Assembly: GCA_022796015.1 (NCBI GenBank)
Contig: JAAWHU010000015.1
Span: 1-49,075, forward strand
Reading direction: 5' to 3'
Length of the DNA stretch: 49,075 nt
Source: Hungatella sp.
GTDB lineage: Bacteria > Bacillota > Clostridia > Lachnospirales > Lachnospiraceae
Of the stretch, positions 16,250 to 25,653 are shown in pieces (position 1 is the stretch's first letter; each line of letters opens with the position of its first letter). Position numbers and translations under genes: made by a program. The notes beneath the pieces were generated by a model. The model made no database searches and had not been told where the DNA came from. It worked only from the letters and a program-made list of their open reading frames with translations.

Positions 16250-18928
16250 ATGGAACATGACGAAGTGACCATGATGTCGGAGGAGCAGGGGCAGTTTTTT
16301 GGCGAGCCCATAGACCAGGAGATGGAGCCGCCCCTGCGCTCTAAAAAAAGCAGAAAGAAAAAAAGAATAGGATGGTCTGTGAAGCCGGCAGATGCCTTGA
16401 AGGGATGTTTTAGGCCCTCCGATGGCCTGTGGGCTGCTTTTTGCGTTCCGGTGGTAATCATGATCATCATTTTTATTCAGAGAGGGATCTTTCCCTTTGG
16501 GGAGCAGAGCTTTTTGAGAACCGATATGTATCACCAGTATGCTCCCTTTTTCTCCGAATTTCAATACAAATTAAGCCATGGCGGAAGCCTTTTCTACAGT
16601 TGGGATATCGGCATGGGAGTGAATTTTTCGGCGCTCTATGCCTACTACCTGGCCAGCCCTTTTAACTGGCTTTTAGTCCTGTGTCCCAAGGGGCTGGTTA
16701 TTGAATTTATGACCTACTCGATTGTGGTGAAGATAGGCCTTTCAGGGCTGACCTTTGCCTATTATCTGAGAAAACACTGCGGGCGGGATGATTTCGGCGT
16801 GGGCTTTTTCGGGATTTTCTACGCGCTGTCAGGCTATATGGCAGCCTACAGCTGGAATATTATGTGGCTGGACTGTATTCTGCTGTTCCCTGTGATTATG
16901 CTGGGGCTGGAGCGTCTTGTGGAAGAAAAAAAGGGCCTGCTCTATAGTGTGACTCTGGGGATCAGCATTCTTTCCAACTACTATATCTCCATTATGACCT
17001 GTATCTTTATGGTAATCTATTTTGCCGCCCTGCTCATTATGGGAATGGGACGAGGAAAAAGGCCAAGAGATTATATGGTTCATATAGGGCAGTTTACGGG
17101 ATATTCCCTGCTGTCCGGCGGAGTCGCGGCAGGAGTCCTGATTCCTGAGGTCTATGCCTTGCAGCTGACAGCTTCGGCGGAATCCACATTTCCCAAGACA
17201 GCCAGTTCCTACTTTTCCATATTTGACATGTTTGCAAGGCATATCGGCAATGTGGGTACGGAGATCGGGCTGGATCACTGGCCAAATATCTACTGCGGCG
17301 TGGCGGTGCTTATGTTCTTTCTGCTGTATCTGGCCTGCAGCCGGATCAGCCTGAAGGAGAAGGCAATATACTGCGGCCTTCTTCTCATATTCTTTGCCAG
17401 TTTTTCCGTCAATGCCCTGAATTTTATATGGCACGGGTTCCATTTTCCTAACAGCCTTCCATGCAGACAGTCCTTTATCTATATCTTTTTAATGCTTCTC
17501 ATGTGCTACCGGGCCTACATGAACCTGGATACCACTTCCTGGAAACGGATCGTTATTGCCTTCTGGGGAGCGGTGATCTTCGTGCTTCTGGCGGAGAAGC
17601 TGGTGGAGGAAGAAGATTTTGAGTTCTATGTCTACTATGTGGCGATTCTGTTTCTGGCTTTGTACGGAGGAATTCTCTATCTCTATAAAAAAGACAGAAC
17701 CAATTACGGAGTTCTCATGGCCCTGACTCTGGCTTTGGTTTCCATAGATGCGGCGGTGAACACTACGGTGACCAGCGTGACTACCACCAGCAGAACCAGC
17801 TATATAAAAGACAACAAGGATGTGAAGGTTCTCACGGATTCTCTGATTCCCAGCAATACCTTCTATCGGATTGAAAAGGTGACCAGGAAGACAAAAAATG
17901 ACGGGGCGTGGATGAATTTTCCCTCCGTATCCCTGTTTTCCTCAACGGCCAATGCAAATCTTACTGATTTTTTTAAAACTTTGGGGTGTGAGGGCAACAC
18001 CAATGCCTACAGCATCACGGGGAGCACGCCTCTGGTGGATTCCCTGTTCTCCGTAAAATACGGCCTTTACTCCTCGGAGCAGGAGGACAATGAACTGTTA
18101 GAGCCGGTAGGCAGCAGCGGGGAAACCTGGCTTTACCGCCGCCTGGGAACCCTGCCTGTAGGTTTTCTGGTGTCAAAAACCTTAGAGACAGACTGGCAGA
18201 GGGATCTTGGCAGTCCGGCGGAGGTTCAGAACAATCTGTGTGACGTGATCGGCGCCGAGAGAGTGCTTCTTGACAGCGGAGGAGAGAACTACGGAACCAG
18301 CTTCCGCATGACTCCTGAAGAGGCCGGGGATTATTACCTGTATATTGCCAATAAACGGGTGAAGGAAGTAAAGGTGACCATAGGGGAAGATACCCAGACC
18401 TTTAAAAATGTAAACAGAGGCTTTTTCCTGGAGCTTGGAATCTGTAAGGCAGGCGTGGAGATCGAGGTGAAGAACGAGGAGGACAGCGAAAGCCTGAATG
18501 CCAGGATCTATCGCTTTTCCCCGGAGGGCCTTAAAAGCGTATACCGCACCTTAAATGCCAATCCCCTTAAGGTGGTGAAGTGGAAAGATACAAGCCTTGA
18601 GGGAGAGATCGAGGCGGCCCAGGCCGGAGTCCTCTTTACCAGCATACCTTATGAAAAGGGATGGACGGTAAAGGTGGACGGGGTACAGCAGGAGGCAGGC
18701 AGGATCTTTGATACCTTTTTAAGCGTGGACATTCCTGAGGGTACCCACAGGATAGAGCTGTTCTACGAACCGGAGGGCCTTAAGGCAGGACTCATGGTCA
18801 GCGGAATCAGCGTCCTGTGCCTTCTGGGAATCTTTTTCCTTGGGCGCAGGCGGAAGAGGGGCGCTGAGGCGGAAGAGGAAGAAGATATTTACGAGAAAAT
18901 TATGGAAAAAAGGAGAGCCAATTCATGA
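16250..18928 (+). CDS. yfhO: YfhO family membrane protein
   Basis: An 892-aa polytopic protein with a charged cytoplasmic N-terminus rich in Lys/Arg at about 30-40, roughly 12 hydrophobic helices between 60 and 520, a large extracellular region to about 840, and a final helix followed by an acidic tail. It matches YfhO (PF09586), with LRTDMYHQYAPFF and SYSWDIGMG-like motifs. YfhO proteins are GT-C-type enzymes linked to sugar modification of lipoteichoic acid in Bacillus and Listeria; that role here is inferred. It is paired with gtrA and overlaps argH by 4 nt. Confidence 0.85.
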   Translation: MEHDEVTMMSEEQGQFFGEPIDQEMEPPLRSKKSRKKKRIGWSVKPADALKGCFRPSDGLWAAFCVPVVIMIIIFIQRGIFPFGEQSFLRTDMYHQYAPFFSEFQYKLSHGGSLFYSWDIGMGVNFSALYAYYLASPFNWLLVLCPKGLVIEFMTYSIVVKIGLSGLTFAYYLRKHCGRDDFGVGFFGIFYALSGYMAAYSWNIMWLDCILLFPVIMLGLERLVEEKKGLLYSVTLGISILSNYYISIMTCIFMVIYFAALLIMGMGRGKRPRDYMVHIGQFTGYSLLSGGVAAGVLIPEVYALQLTASAESTFPKTASSYFSIFDMFARHIGNVGTEIGLDHWPNIYCGVAVLMFFLLYLACSRISLKEKAIYCGLLLIFFASFSVNALNFIWHGFHFPNSLPCRQSFIYIFLMLLMCYRAYMNLDTTSWKRIVIAFWGAVIFVLLAEKLVEEEDFEFYVYYVAILFLALYGGILYLYKKDRTNYGVLMALTLALVSIDAAVNTTVTSVTTTSRTSYIKDNKDVKVLTDSLIPSNTFYRIEKVTRKTKNDGAWMNFPSVSLFSSTANANLTDFFKTLGCEGNTNAYSITGSTPLVDSLFSVKYGLYSSEQEDNELLEPVGSSGETWLYRRLGTLPVGFLVSKTLETDWQRDLGSPAEVQNNLCDVIGAERVLLDSGGENYGTSFRMTPEEAGDYYLYIANKRVKEVKVTIGEDTQTFKNVNRGFFLELGICKAGVEIEVKNEEDSESLNARIYRFSPEGLKSVYRTLNANPLKVVKWKDTSLEGEIEAAQAGVLFTSIPYEKGWTVKVDGVQQEAGRIFDTFLSVDIPEGTHRIELFYEPEGLKAGLMVSGISVLCLLGIFFLGRRRKRGAEAEEEEDIYEKIMEKRRANS

Positions 18929-20298
18929 AGCTTTGGGGCGGACGTTTTACAAAAGAGGAAAATCAGCTGGTACATCATTTCAATGAGTCGTTATCCTTTG
19001 ACCAGAAATTTTATGGTCAGGATATTGAGGGGAGCATAGCCCACGTGACCATGCTGGCAAAGCAGGGAATCGTGTCCGAGGAGGACAGGGATGCCATTGT
19101 AGGCGGACTGAAGGGGATTCTGAAGGATTTAAAGGAGGGGAGTCTGGTATTTACCGGGGAGCATGAGGATATCCATTCCTTTGTGGAGGCTGTTCTGATC
19201 CAGAGAATCGGAGAGGCAGGCAAACGGCTCCACACCGGCAGAAGCCGCAACGACCAGGTGGCCCTGGACATGAAGATGTACTGCAGAGACCAGATACAGG
19301 AGACAGACAGGCTGGTGAAGGAGCTTTTGGGAGAGATCCTAAAGATCATGGAGGAGAATCTGGATACCTATATGCCGGGATTCACCCATCTTCAGAAGGC
19401 CCAGCCTGTGACCCTGGCTCATCACATGGGGGCGTATTTCGAGATGTTCTACAGGGACAGGACCAGGCTTCGGGATATCCGCAGGCGCATGAATACCTGT
19501 CCTTTAGGTTCCGGCGCCCTGGCGGGAACCACTTACCCCTTGGACAGAGAATTTACTGCCGGCCTTCTGGGATTTGACGGGCCTGCCTTAAACAGCATGG
19601 ACGCTGTGTCCGACCGGGATTATGTCATTGAATTTTTAAGCGCCTTATCCATAACAGCCATGCATTTAAGCCGGTTTTCCGAGGAAATCATTATCTGGAA
19701 CAGCAACGAGTACGGGTTTGTGGAGCTGGACGACGCCTACAGCACGGGAAGCAGCATTATGCCTCAGAAGAAGAATCCGGATATTGCGGAGCTGGTGCGG
19801 GGCAAGACGGGGCGGGTCTACGGGGCCCTTATGTCTATGCTCACCACCATGAAGGGGATTCCCCTGGCTTACGACAAGGATATGCAGGAGGATAAGGAGC
19901 TGACCTTTGACGCCATCGACACGGTGAAGGGGTGTCTTGCCCTGTTTACGGGAATGCTGGCCACCATGACATTTCAGAAGGATGTGATGGAGGAAAGCGC
20001 CAAAAAGGGGTTTACCAATGCCACAGATGCGGCGGATTATCTGGTAAATCACGGAGTGCCCTTCCGGGATGCCCATGGAATCGTGGGACAGCTGGTTCTC
20101 TACTGCATTGAGAGGAATATGGCTTTGGATGATATGAGCCTGGAGGAGTTTAAAGCCATAAGCCCTGTGTTTGAGGAGGACGTGTATGAGGCCATCAGTC
20201 TGAAGACCTGTGTGGAGAAGCGGGTTACCATAGGCGCTCCGGGCCAGGAGGCTATGAGGAAAGTCATCGGGATCTGCAGGGAGAGGATGAAGGAGTAA
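18925..20298 (+). CDS. argH: Argininosuccinate lyase
   Basis: A 457-aa cytosolic enzyme that splits argininosuccinate into arginine and fumarate. It starts MKLWGGRF, contains HTGRSRNDQVA, and carries the fumarase/lyase signature GSSIMPQKKNPD with the catalytic serine loop. Length is normal. It overlaps yfhO by 4 nt (ATGA), with AAGGAGA inside yfhO as ribosome binding site, so it appears to ride at the end of the T-box operon, away from other arg genes. Its 3' end overlaps the convergent histidine kinase gene by 35 bp. Confidence 0.97.
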   Translation: MKLWGGRFTKEENQLVHHFNESLSFDQKFYGQDIEGSIAHVTMLAKQGIVSEEDRDAIVGGLKGILKDLKEGSLVFTGEHEDIHSFVEAVLIQRIGEAGKRLHTGRSRNDQVALDMKMYCRDQIQETDRLVKELLGEILKIMEENLDTYMPGFTHLQKAQPVTLAHHMGAYFEMFYRDRTRLRDIRRRMNTCPLGSGALAGTTYPLDREFTAGLLGFDGPALNSMDAVSDRDYVIEFLSALSITAMHLSRFSEEIIIWNSNEYGFVELDDAYSTGSSIMPQKKNPDIAELVRGKTGRVYGALMSMLTTMKGIPLAYDKDMQEDKELTFDAIDTVKGCLALFTGMLATMTFQKDVMEESAKKGFTNATDAADYLVNHGVPFRDAHGIVGQLVLYCIERNMALDDMSLEEFKAISPVFEEDVYEAISLKTCVEKRVTIGAPGQEAMRKVIGICRERMKE

Positions 20299-21583
20299 AA
20301 GGCAGAATCACCGAAAAGCATGTCCCCCCATGTTCCCCATCCTTTACAGAGATACTTCCGCGGTGAAGCAGCACCAACTCCTTTGCAATGCTTAAGCCCA
20401 GTCCGAAATGCTCTTTATGGTTCCTGGCTTTGTCAGCCCGGTAGAATCTGTCAAAAATATAAGGCTTGTTTTCATCGGAAATTCCACAGCCCTGGTCCCT
20501 TACCTCAAGGACCAGGGCATGTTTTTTATGGTCGGAAAATGCCTCCAGGGTAACCAAGGAGCCGGCGGGAGCGTAGGCTTTGGCATTGTCAAGGAGAATC
20601 ATAAGGATCTGCCTGATCCGGTCAGGATCCCCGAAGACCTTAGGAAGAGCCTGATCCGGCAGAATTAAGCGGAGAGAAAGGCTTTTCTCTCTCCAGGCAG
20701 GTTCATAGGATTCGCACAGGTCAATGAGCAGGGTGTCCATGTCCACTTCCTCCTTTTGGATACTCCAGGTTTTAGCGTCGGCGGAGGCCAAAAGCAGCAG
20801 ATCATCCACAAGCCGCGCCATGCGTTTGCATTCTCTGTCTATGAGAGAAAGAAAGGAATCCGTCTCTTCGGGGGCAGTCTTTATGGCCTGGCCGGCGGAT
20901 CTTAGGACAGCGAGAGGAGACCGCAGTTCATGGGAGGCAGAGGCGATAAACCTGGCTTGTTTTGCCTGGCTTTCCTCCACAGGCTTTAAGGACCAGCCCA
21001 CAAAATACCAGCTGATAAGCCACAGGCCCAGGACTCCCCCGGCGCCCAGAAGACATAGGTAAAGGAAGATTCCTTTCAGGGACTCCCCCAAGGGCGGAAT
21101 GTAGGTGATAACACAGAGCCCCCGCACTCCTTTTCCGACAGAAAGAGACAGAATCCGAGCATAATATTGATCCCCCCGATCCCCTTCTATGGTCATGAGG
21201 GAGGAAAGGTTCATGAGGGAGGAGACAGGAGCCGCATCCATAGATACTCCCTGATTTTGGGCAGCTTCCACTGCCCGGCAGATGAGGATGTCACGGTCCG
21301 TAGCAGGAGTCCAGGAGCCCTGGTAGAGAAAGGGGATGCCGTTTTCCCGCATATGGATGATGGTCTGGTAATCTGCCTCCGTCTGGGCGAGATATCCGTG
21401 GGTGATGGCGTTGGAGGACTGGAATCTGGACGAAAGAGAATTCCAGATCATCTGAAACTGCTCCAGTTGCCCATCCCTTGCCTCCTTTACTGAAGACAGA
21501 AAAAAAGCCGCCATAACAAGGAGAAGAAGAGCTCCCGTGGTGATGGTATATAATCGGGTAAGCCTTTTGCGCAGAATTTTCAT
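20264..21583 (-). CDS. Sensor histidine kinase
   Basis: A 439-aa membrane kinase. TM1 lies near residues 14-31, an extracellular sensor region near 32-169, and TM2 near 171-195. The dimerisation helix holds the phospho-acceptor H218 in ASASHELRSPLAV. The ATPase domain has the N box (LLDNAKAYAP), G1 (DQGCGIS), F box (IFDRFYR) and G2 (GLGLSIAK). It lies 25 nt after the response regulator, with AGGAG 10 nt upstream. The pair is divergent from the transporter-like cluster at 22468, which it may control. The ligand is unknown. The C-terminus ends inside argH on the other strand. Confidence 0.93.
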   Translation of the reverse strand: MKILRKRLTRLYTITTGALLLLVMAAFFLSSVKEARDGQLEQFQMIWNSLSSRFQSSNAITHGYLAQTEADYQTIIHMRENGIPFLYQGSWTPATDRDILICRAVEAAQNQGVSMDAAPVSSLMNLSSLMTIEGDRGDQYYARILSLSVGKGVRGLCVITYIPPLGESLKGIFLYLCLLGAGGVLGLWLISWYFVGWSLKPVEESQAKQARFIASASHELRSPLAVLRSAGQAIKTAPEETDSFLSLIDRECKRMARLVDDLLLLASADAKTWSIQKEEVDMDTLLIDLCESYEPAWREKSLSLRLILPDQALPKVFGDPDRIRQILMILLDNAKAYAPAGSLVTLEAFSDHKKHALVLEVRDQGCGISDENKPYIFDRFYRADKARNHKEHFGLGLSIAKELVLLHRGSISVKDGEHGGTCFSVILPFTPSSSPCRSR

Positions 21584-21608
21584 GGTGTCTGGTCTCCTCT
21601 CGTGAAGC

Positions 21609-22283
21609 TCAGCTCTTCTCCAGCCGGTATCCGATGCCGTGGACCGTGGTGAGCTTTACCGGCGCATCCAGGGCTTTCAGCCGCCTGCGGAGGAAATAGA
21701 TGTAATTATCCAGGTTTCCCTCCTCCACCTCGGAGGAAACACCCCATACATAAGAAAGAATCATGGAGCGGGGCAGGGTCTGTCCCGGGTTTTTCATAAA
21801 ATATTCCAGAAGTGCAGACTCTCTTTTGGAGAGGGATACAGAGGCATCCCCTACAGTAAGACGGCGCTCACAAGGGTCTAAGGAGAGGCCAAAGGCCGAG
21901 AGAACAGAGGAAGTATGCAGGTTTGCCGGCCTTCGGGTCACTGCCCGGAGCCGGGCCATAAGCTCCTCGATTGCAAAGGGCTTTACTAAATAATCGTCAG
22001 CCCCGGCATCCAGGCCATCGATGCGGTCATGAAGCGTGCCAAGAGCCGTAGTGAGAATTACAGGAGTCTTGATCCCCCTGCGGCGGAGTGCTTCAAGAAT
22101 GGTGAGCCCGTCAATCTCCGGAAGCATACGGTCCAGGACAATGGCGTCGTAGACCTGATTTTTTGCATAGAAAAGGCCATCGCTTCCTGTGCGGCAGGCG
22201 TCCGTGTCCATGCCGGCCTGGTTTAGGGCAAGACAGATCAGATGGGATAAGTCACGGTCGTCTTCGATAAGCAAGATCTTCAT
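21609..22283 (-). CDS. OmpR-family response regulator
   Basis: A 224-aa regulator. The receiver domain has the acidic pair E7-D8-D9, the phosphorylation site D51 (IVLDRMLP) and the conserved lysine in DDYLVKPF. The C-terminal winged helix (about 130-224) contains LSKRESALLEYF and NLDNYIYFLRRRL, ending HGIGYRLEKS as in OmpR/PhoB proteins. A ribosome binding site, GGAGG, lies 7 nt upstream. The 184-bp divergent region to the solute-binding gene contains a 10-bp inverted repeat that may be its target. Confidence 0.94.
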   Translation of the reverse strand: MKILLIEDDRDLSHLICLALNQAGMDTDACRTGSDGLFYAKNQVYDAIVLDRMLPEIDGLTILEALRRRGIKTPVILTTALGTLHDRIDGLDAGADDYLVKPFAIEELMARLRAVTRRPANLHTSSVLSAFGLSLDPCERRLTVGDASVSLSKRESALLEYFMKNPGQTLPRSMILSYVWGVSSEVEEGNLDNYIYFLRRRLKALDAPVKLTTVHGIGYRLEKS

Positions 22284-22359
22284 AGGGAGTCCTCCGAAAA
22301 AGGCAGGCAGGCGGGAATGCCGGCCCGGCCTGATTATAAGAATAAGTATACCACAGAAA

Positions 22360-22410
22360 TCTCTAAAAAGTCTTGAAAAAGAGGTTGGGGGCTTCCAGTT
22401 TTTTTAGAGA
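22360..22410. promoter_or_regulatory. Inverted repeat in the divergent intergenic region
   Basis: TCTCTAAAAA (22360-22369) and TTTTTAGAGA (22401-22410) are perfect inverted repeats 31 bp apart. On the minus strand a -10-like TATAAT (22338-22333) serves the response regulator; on the plus strand TATGAT (22420-22425) is a possible -10 with a poor -35, as at activator-dependent promoters. Confidence 0.4.
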
Positions 22411-22467
22411 ACGGAGTGGTATGATGGAGAAGAGTAAGGCGGCTGTGCGCCAGAAAAGGAGGATGCT

Positions 22468-24771
22468 ATGAGAAGAATTTATAAGAAGTTGGAAGCGTGG
22501 GCCCTGGCCATTGGGCTTGCCGCCGGGATCCTTGGGGGATGCGGAAGGAACCAGACGGCGCCGGAGGCGGGCAGTACCCGGCCGGTACAGGAAACCACCC
22601 AGGGAGATGAGGAGAAGGGGAAGAGAGAAGCAAAGGAGGAATCCCGGGAGCCGGGAGCCAAGGGGAGGTACAGGGAGACGGAGGTGAAGCTTCCCGAGGA
22701 GATAGAAAACCAGACCTTTCTCTGGTTCGGCAGAGGGGAGGAAGGGAGGCTGGAGTTGTTTACCATGGAGTGGGATACGGCATGGGGGGCCCAGAGTTCT
22801 GTAGCGGATTCCTTCCGGTATGTGTGTAAGGACGGAACGTGGGAAAAGTCGGAGGATTGGCCGGGCGGCAAAGCGGCCAAGGACAGGGGACTGGATCCCA
22901 TCTGCATCGAGTACGGCTTGGACGGACATTTTTATATAGGAGGAGTCGATGAAAGCTACAGGTTTCATCTCCTGAAGATGGAAGAGGATGGGACAGCCAA
23001 TGAACTTTTGGAGGAAGTGTTTTTGCCGGCAGAAGGGAGTACCTACGGTATGGTGCCGCCCAGAATTCAGGTTCTGGAGAATGAAAATATTCTGATCTAT
23101 GATTACTGGGAAGTCTATCTCTATGAGCCCTCAGGAAGGAGGCTGCTTTCTATAACAAAAGATTTTTCCGGCACTACCAGTGATGCCAGAGGATTCTATG
23201 AGAATCAGGAATTTGTAACCATGCAGGATGGAAAAGGAGTCAGATATGACTTAAAGACCGGGAAGATCACGGAGACCATAGATTGTGAGGAGGTGACAGG
23301 AGACAGGGAGCATTCGGAATTTCTTTTTGGAGATGGGGCAGGGGGCATCTATATGGCTGCTGAGGCAGGCCTGTCTCATATTAACCGGGGAGGAACCATG
23401 TGGGAGGTTCTCATCGATGGCAGCCTTACCCATATGGGAATGCGAAGCCTGTCCTTAAGAGGCTTTGGGGCTGGGGACCATGATGATTATTACGGGGTAT
23501 TTAGTGAGGAGGGAAAGGGAGTCAGGCTTTTTCACTACGAATACGATCCTGATATGGCGGCAGTTCCGCCTTCCTCCCTTACAGTCTACAGTCTTCAGGA
23601 CAACTCCACTGTAAGGCAGGCGGCATCCCAGTTCCAGAGCCAGCATCCGGATGTGCGGGTGGAGGTGCGCACTGCAGTGGAAAGCGGCGGCACTGCTACA
23701 GAGGAGATCATCCAGGGATTGAATACAGAGCTTCTCAGCGGGAAGGGCGCCGATATCCTTATACTGGATGGTCTGCCTATAGAAGCCTATGTGGAGAAAG
23801 GCATTCTTATGGATATCCGTGACATTATGGCCGAGCTGGAGAATTCCGGGGATATGCTGAACAACATTCTTGGAGGGTTCAAGGAGACTGACGGCTGTGT
23901 GTATATGATTCCTGCAAGAATAGGGTTCCCCATGATTATCGGTGAAGAAAAAGCCGTTAATGCCTACTCCGGCTTAAAGGCCATGACAGAATATCAGGGA
24001 GAAAAACCGCTTTTGGCAGTGGAGAACTATGAGAACCTTCTGAGGATGACCGCATTTGTCAGGTATGAAGAGCTCTTTGGGACGGAAAAGGGGCTGGCAG
24101 ACAGGGATACCCTTATCTGGTACCTAAAATCCGTGAAGGCCATAGGGGAGGCCAGCGGATGCCAGACTTCCTTTACCAAGGAGGAGATGGAAGCCATGTG
24201 GGTGAGCAACCATGTGGCACCTACGGGAATCGTGGGAAGATCCACCAGCTATGACGCAGGAAGATGTGACAGCGGGCTGGAATATATGGATGGATACGGC
24301 GGCCTGCTGATTCCTGCGGCAGTCAGGGACCTTCATCCCGAAAGCAAGATGGTGGCGGCAGGCTCTGTCTATATGCCTTCAGCCATGGCAGGAATCAACA
24401 ATGCCACAGCCAACGAAGAGCTGGCAAAAGAATTTATCCGCTGCCTGCTGTCCTATGACGTACAGAAGGAAGAGCTCTACGATGGACTTCCCGTGAACAA
24501 AAAGGCTCTTAAGGCCATAGCGGAGGTGGATAAACCTTACTCCACAGGGGTAGGCAACGGAGATTATCATATCAGTGCAGAGTACCCTTCTTTGGAAGTC
24601 CGCATGGAGGTGGCGGATATGACAGAACATCTGACGGTTCCTGCCATCCTGGACGAGACCGTGATGGACATGGTGGCAGAAGGTTCTATGGAGTACTTTG
24701 ACGGAAGACAGAGCGTGGAGGAGGCGGCAGATGGGATTCTCAGAAAATTGGCCATCTACCTGGCGGAGTAA
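22468..24771 (+). CDS. Propeller-fused extracellular solute-binding lipoprotein
   Basis: A 767-aa lipoprotein. The lipobox ILGGC puts the lipidated cysteine at position 25, followed by a charged linker to about 75. Residues about 75-360 carry repeated beta-type units (for example GHFYIGGV and GGIYMAAEAGLSHI) that look like a beta-propeller. From about 370 a sugar-type solute-binding domain follows (LTVYSLQDNSTVRQAASQF, GKGADILILDGLP). Usual binding proteins are 400-450 aa, so the extra domain is notable. The next two genes are matching MalF/MalG-type permeases. The start is supported by GGAGG 5 nt upstream. The substrate cannot be inferred. Confidence 0.85.
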   Translation: MRRIYKKLEAWALAIGLAAGILGGCGRNQTAPEAGSTRPVQETTQGDEEKGKREAKEESREPGAKGRYRETEVKLPEEIENQTFLWFGRGEEGRLELFTMEWDTAWGAQSSVADSFRYVCKDGTWEKSEDWPGGKAAKDRGLDPICIEYGLDGHFYIGGVDESYRFHLLKMEEDGTANELLEEVFLPAEGSTYGMVPPRIQVLENENILIYDYWEVYLYEPSGRRLLSITKDFSGTTSDARGFYENQEFVTMQDGKGVRYDLKTGKITETIDCEEVTGDREHSEFLFGDGAGGIYMAAEAGLSHINRGGTMWEVLIDGSLTHMGMRSLSLRGFGAGDHDDYYGVFSEEGKGVRLFHYEYDPDMAAVPPSSLTVYSLQDNSTVRQAASQFQSQHPDVRVEVRTAVESGGTATEEIIQGLNTELLSGKGADILILDGLPIEAYVEKGILMDIRDIMAELENSGDMLNNILGGFKETDGCVYMIPARIGFPMIIGEEKAVNAYSGLKAMTEYQGEKPLLAVENYENLLRMTAFVRYEELFGTEKGLADRDTLIWYLKSVKAIGEASGCQTSFTKEEMEAMWVSNHVAPTGIVGRSTSYDAGRCDSGLEYMDGYGGLLIPAAVRDLHPESKMVAAGSVYMPSAMAGINNATANEELAKEFIRCLLSYDVQKEELYDGLPVNKKALKAIAEVDKPYSTGVGNGDYHISAEYPSLEVRMEVADMTEHLTVPAILDETVMDMVAEGSMEYFDGRQSVEEAADGILRKLAIYLAE

Positions 24772-24774
24772 GCC

Positions 24775-25647
24775 ATGAGAAAGAAGATAACGCCCTGGCT
24801 GTTTTTGGCGCCAAGCCTTTTGGGGGTCATAGGATTTATGGGAATTCCATTTCTGGATGTGATCCGAAGGTCCTTTCTGGACGTTATGGGGCGCTCCTTT
24901 GTGGGAGCGGCAAATTACCAGGCAGTGTGGAGGAATGAGGCGTTCCTTCTTGCAGCAGGCAATACCCTCCGGTTCCTGGCTGTCTGCATCCCTCTGCTCA
25001 TGGCAGTCTCCTTGGGCCTGGCTCTTCTTCTGGCCGGGAAGGCAAAGGAAGCCAGGGATTATGGAATCATCCGTACCACCATGGTTCTTCCCCTGGCGGT
25101 GCCTGCCGCCAGTATGGTGCTGATCTGGAAGATGGTTCTGTGCCGGGATGGAGTGCTGAATCAATGGTTGTCCGGGCTGACAGGAGAGCTGTGGGATACG
25201 GACTGGGCGTTTTCCGGTCATGCATTTCCTGTACTGACAGCTACCTATCTGTGGAAGCATACAGGCTATGACATGATTCTCTGGCTGGCGGGCCTTGCAG
25301 GGATTCCCGACGAAATGTATGAGGCGGCCAGGATAGACGGCGCAGGGGCGATGGCCAGGTTTCGGTATATTACGGTTCCCTGTCTTGCCGGGACTTTTTG
25401 CTTGGTAGGAATTTTGTCCGTGGTAAATTCCTTCCGGGTATACCGGGAGGCCTACCTTTTAGCAGGACCTTATCCGGATGCGTCCATTTATCTCATCCCC
25501 CATCTGTTCGCCCATTGGTTTTTGAACCTGGATATCCAGAAAATGACGGCGGCGGCAGTGATCATAACGGCGGCCTTCCTCATTCCCGGCGGCCTGGGCT
25601 GGCTTTTGGCGAGGATCCTGTCTGCCGGGGAAAGGAAGGGGGAGTAA
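24775..25647 (+). CDS. ABC transporter permease, MalF type
   Basis: A 290-aa inner-membrane permease with six transmembrane segments. The EAA loop that contacts the ATPase is at about 183-202 (EAARIDGAGAMARFRYITVP). It begins MRKKITPWLFLAPSLL, typical of carbohydrate importers. It starts 3 nt after the binding-protein stop, with GGAG just ahead. No ATPase gene is present nearby; in Firmicutes a shared MsmX/MsmK-type ATPase often serves such permeases. Confidence 0.92.
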   Translation: MRKKITPWLFLAPSLLGVIGFMGIPFLDVIRRSFLDVMGRSFVGAANYQAVWRNEAFLLAAGNTLRFLAVCIPLLMAVSLGLALLLAGKAKEARDYGIIRTTMVLPLAVPAASMVLIWKMVLCRDGVLNQWLSGLTGELWDTDWAFSGHAFPVLTATYLWKHTGYDMILWLAGLAGIPDEMYEAARIDGAGAMARFRYITVPCLAGTFCLVGILSVVNSFRVYREAYLLAGPYPDASIYLIPHLFAHWFLNLDIQKMTAAAVIITAAFLIPGGLGWLLARILSAGERKGE

Positions 25648-25653
25648 CAAGCC

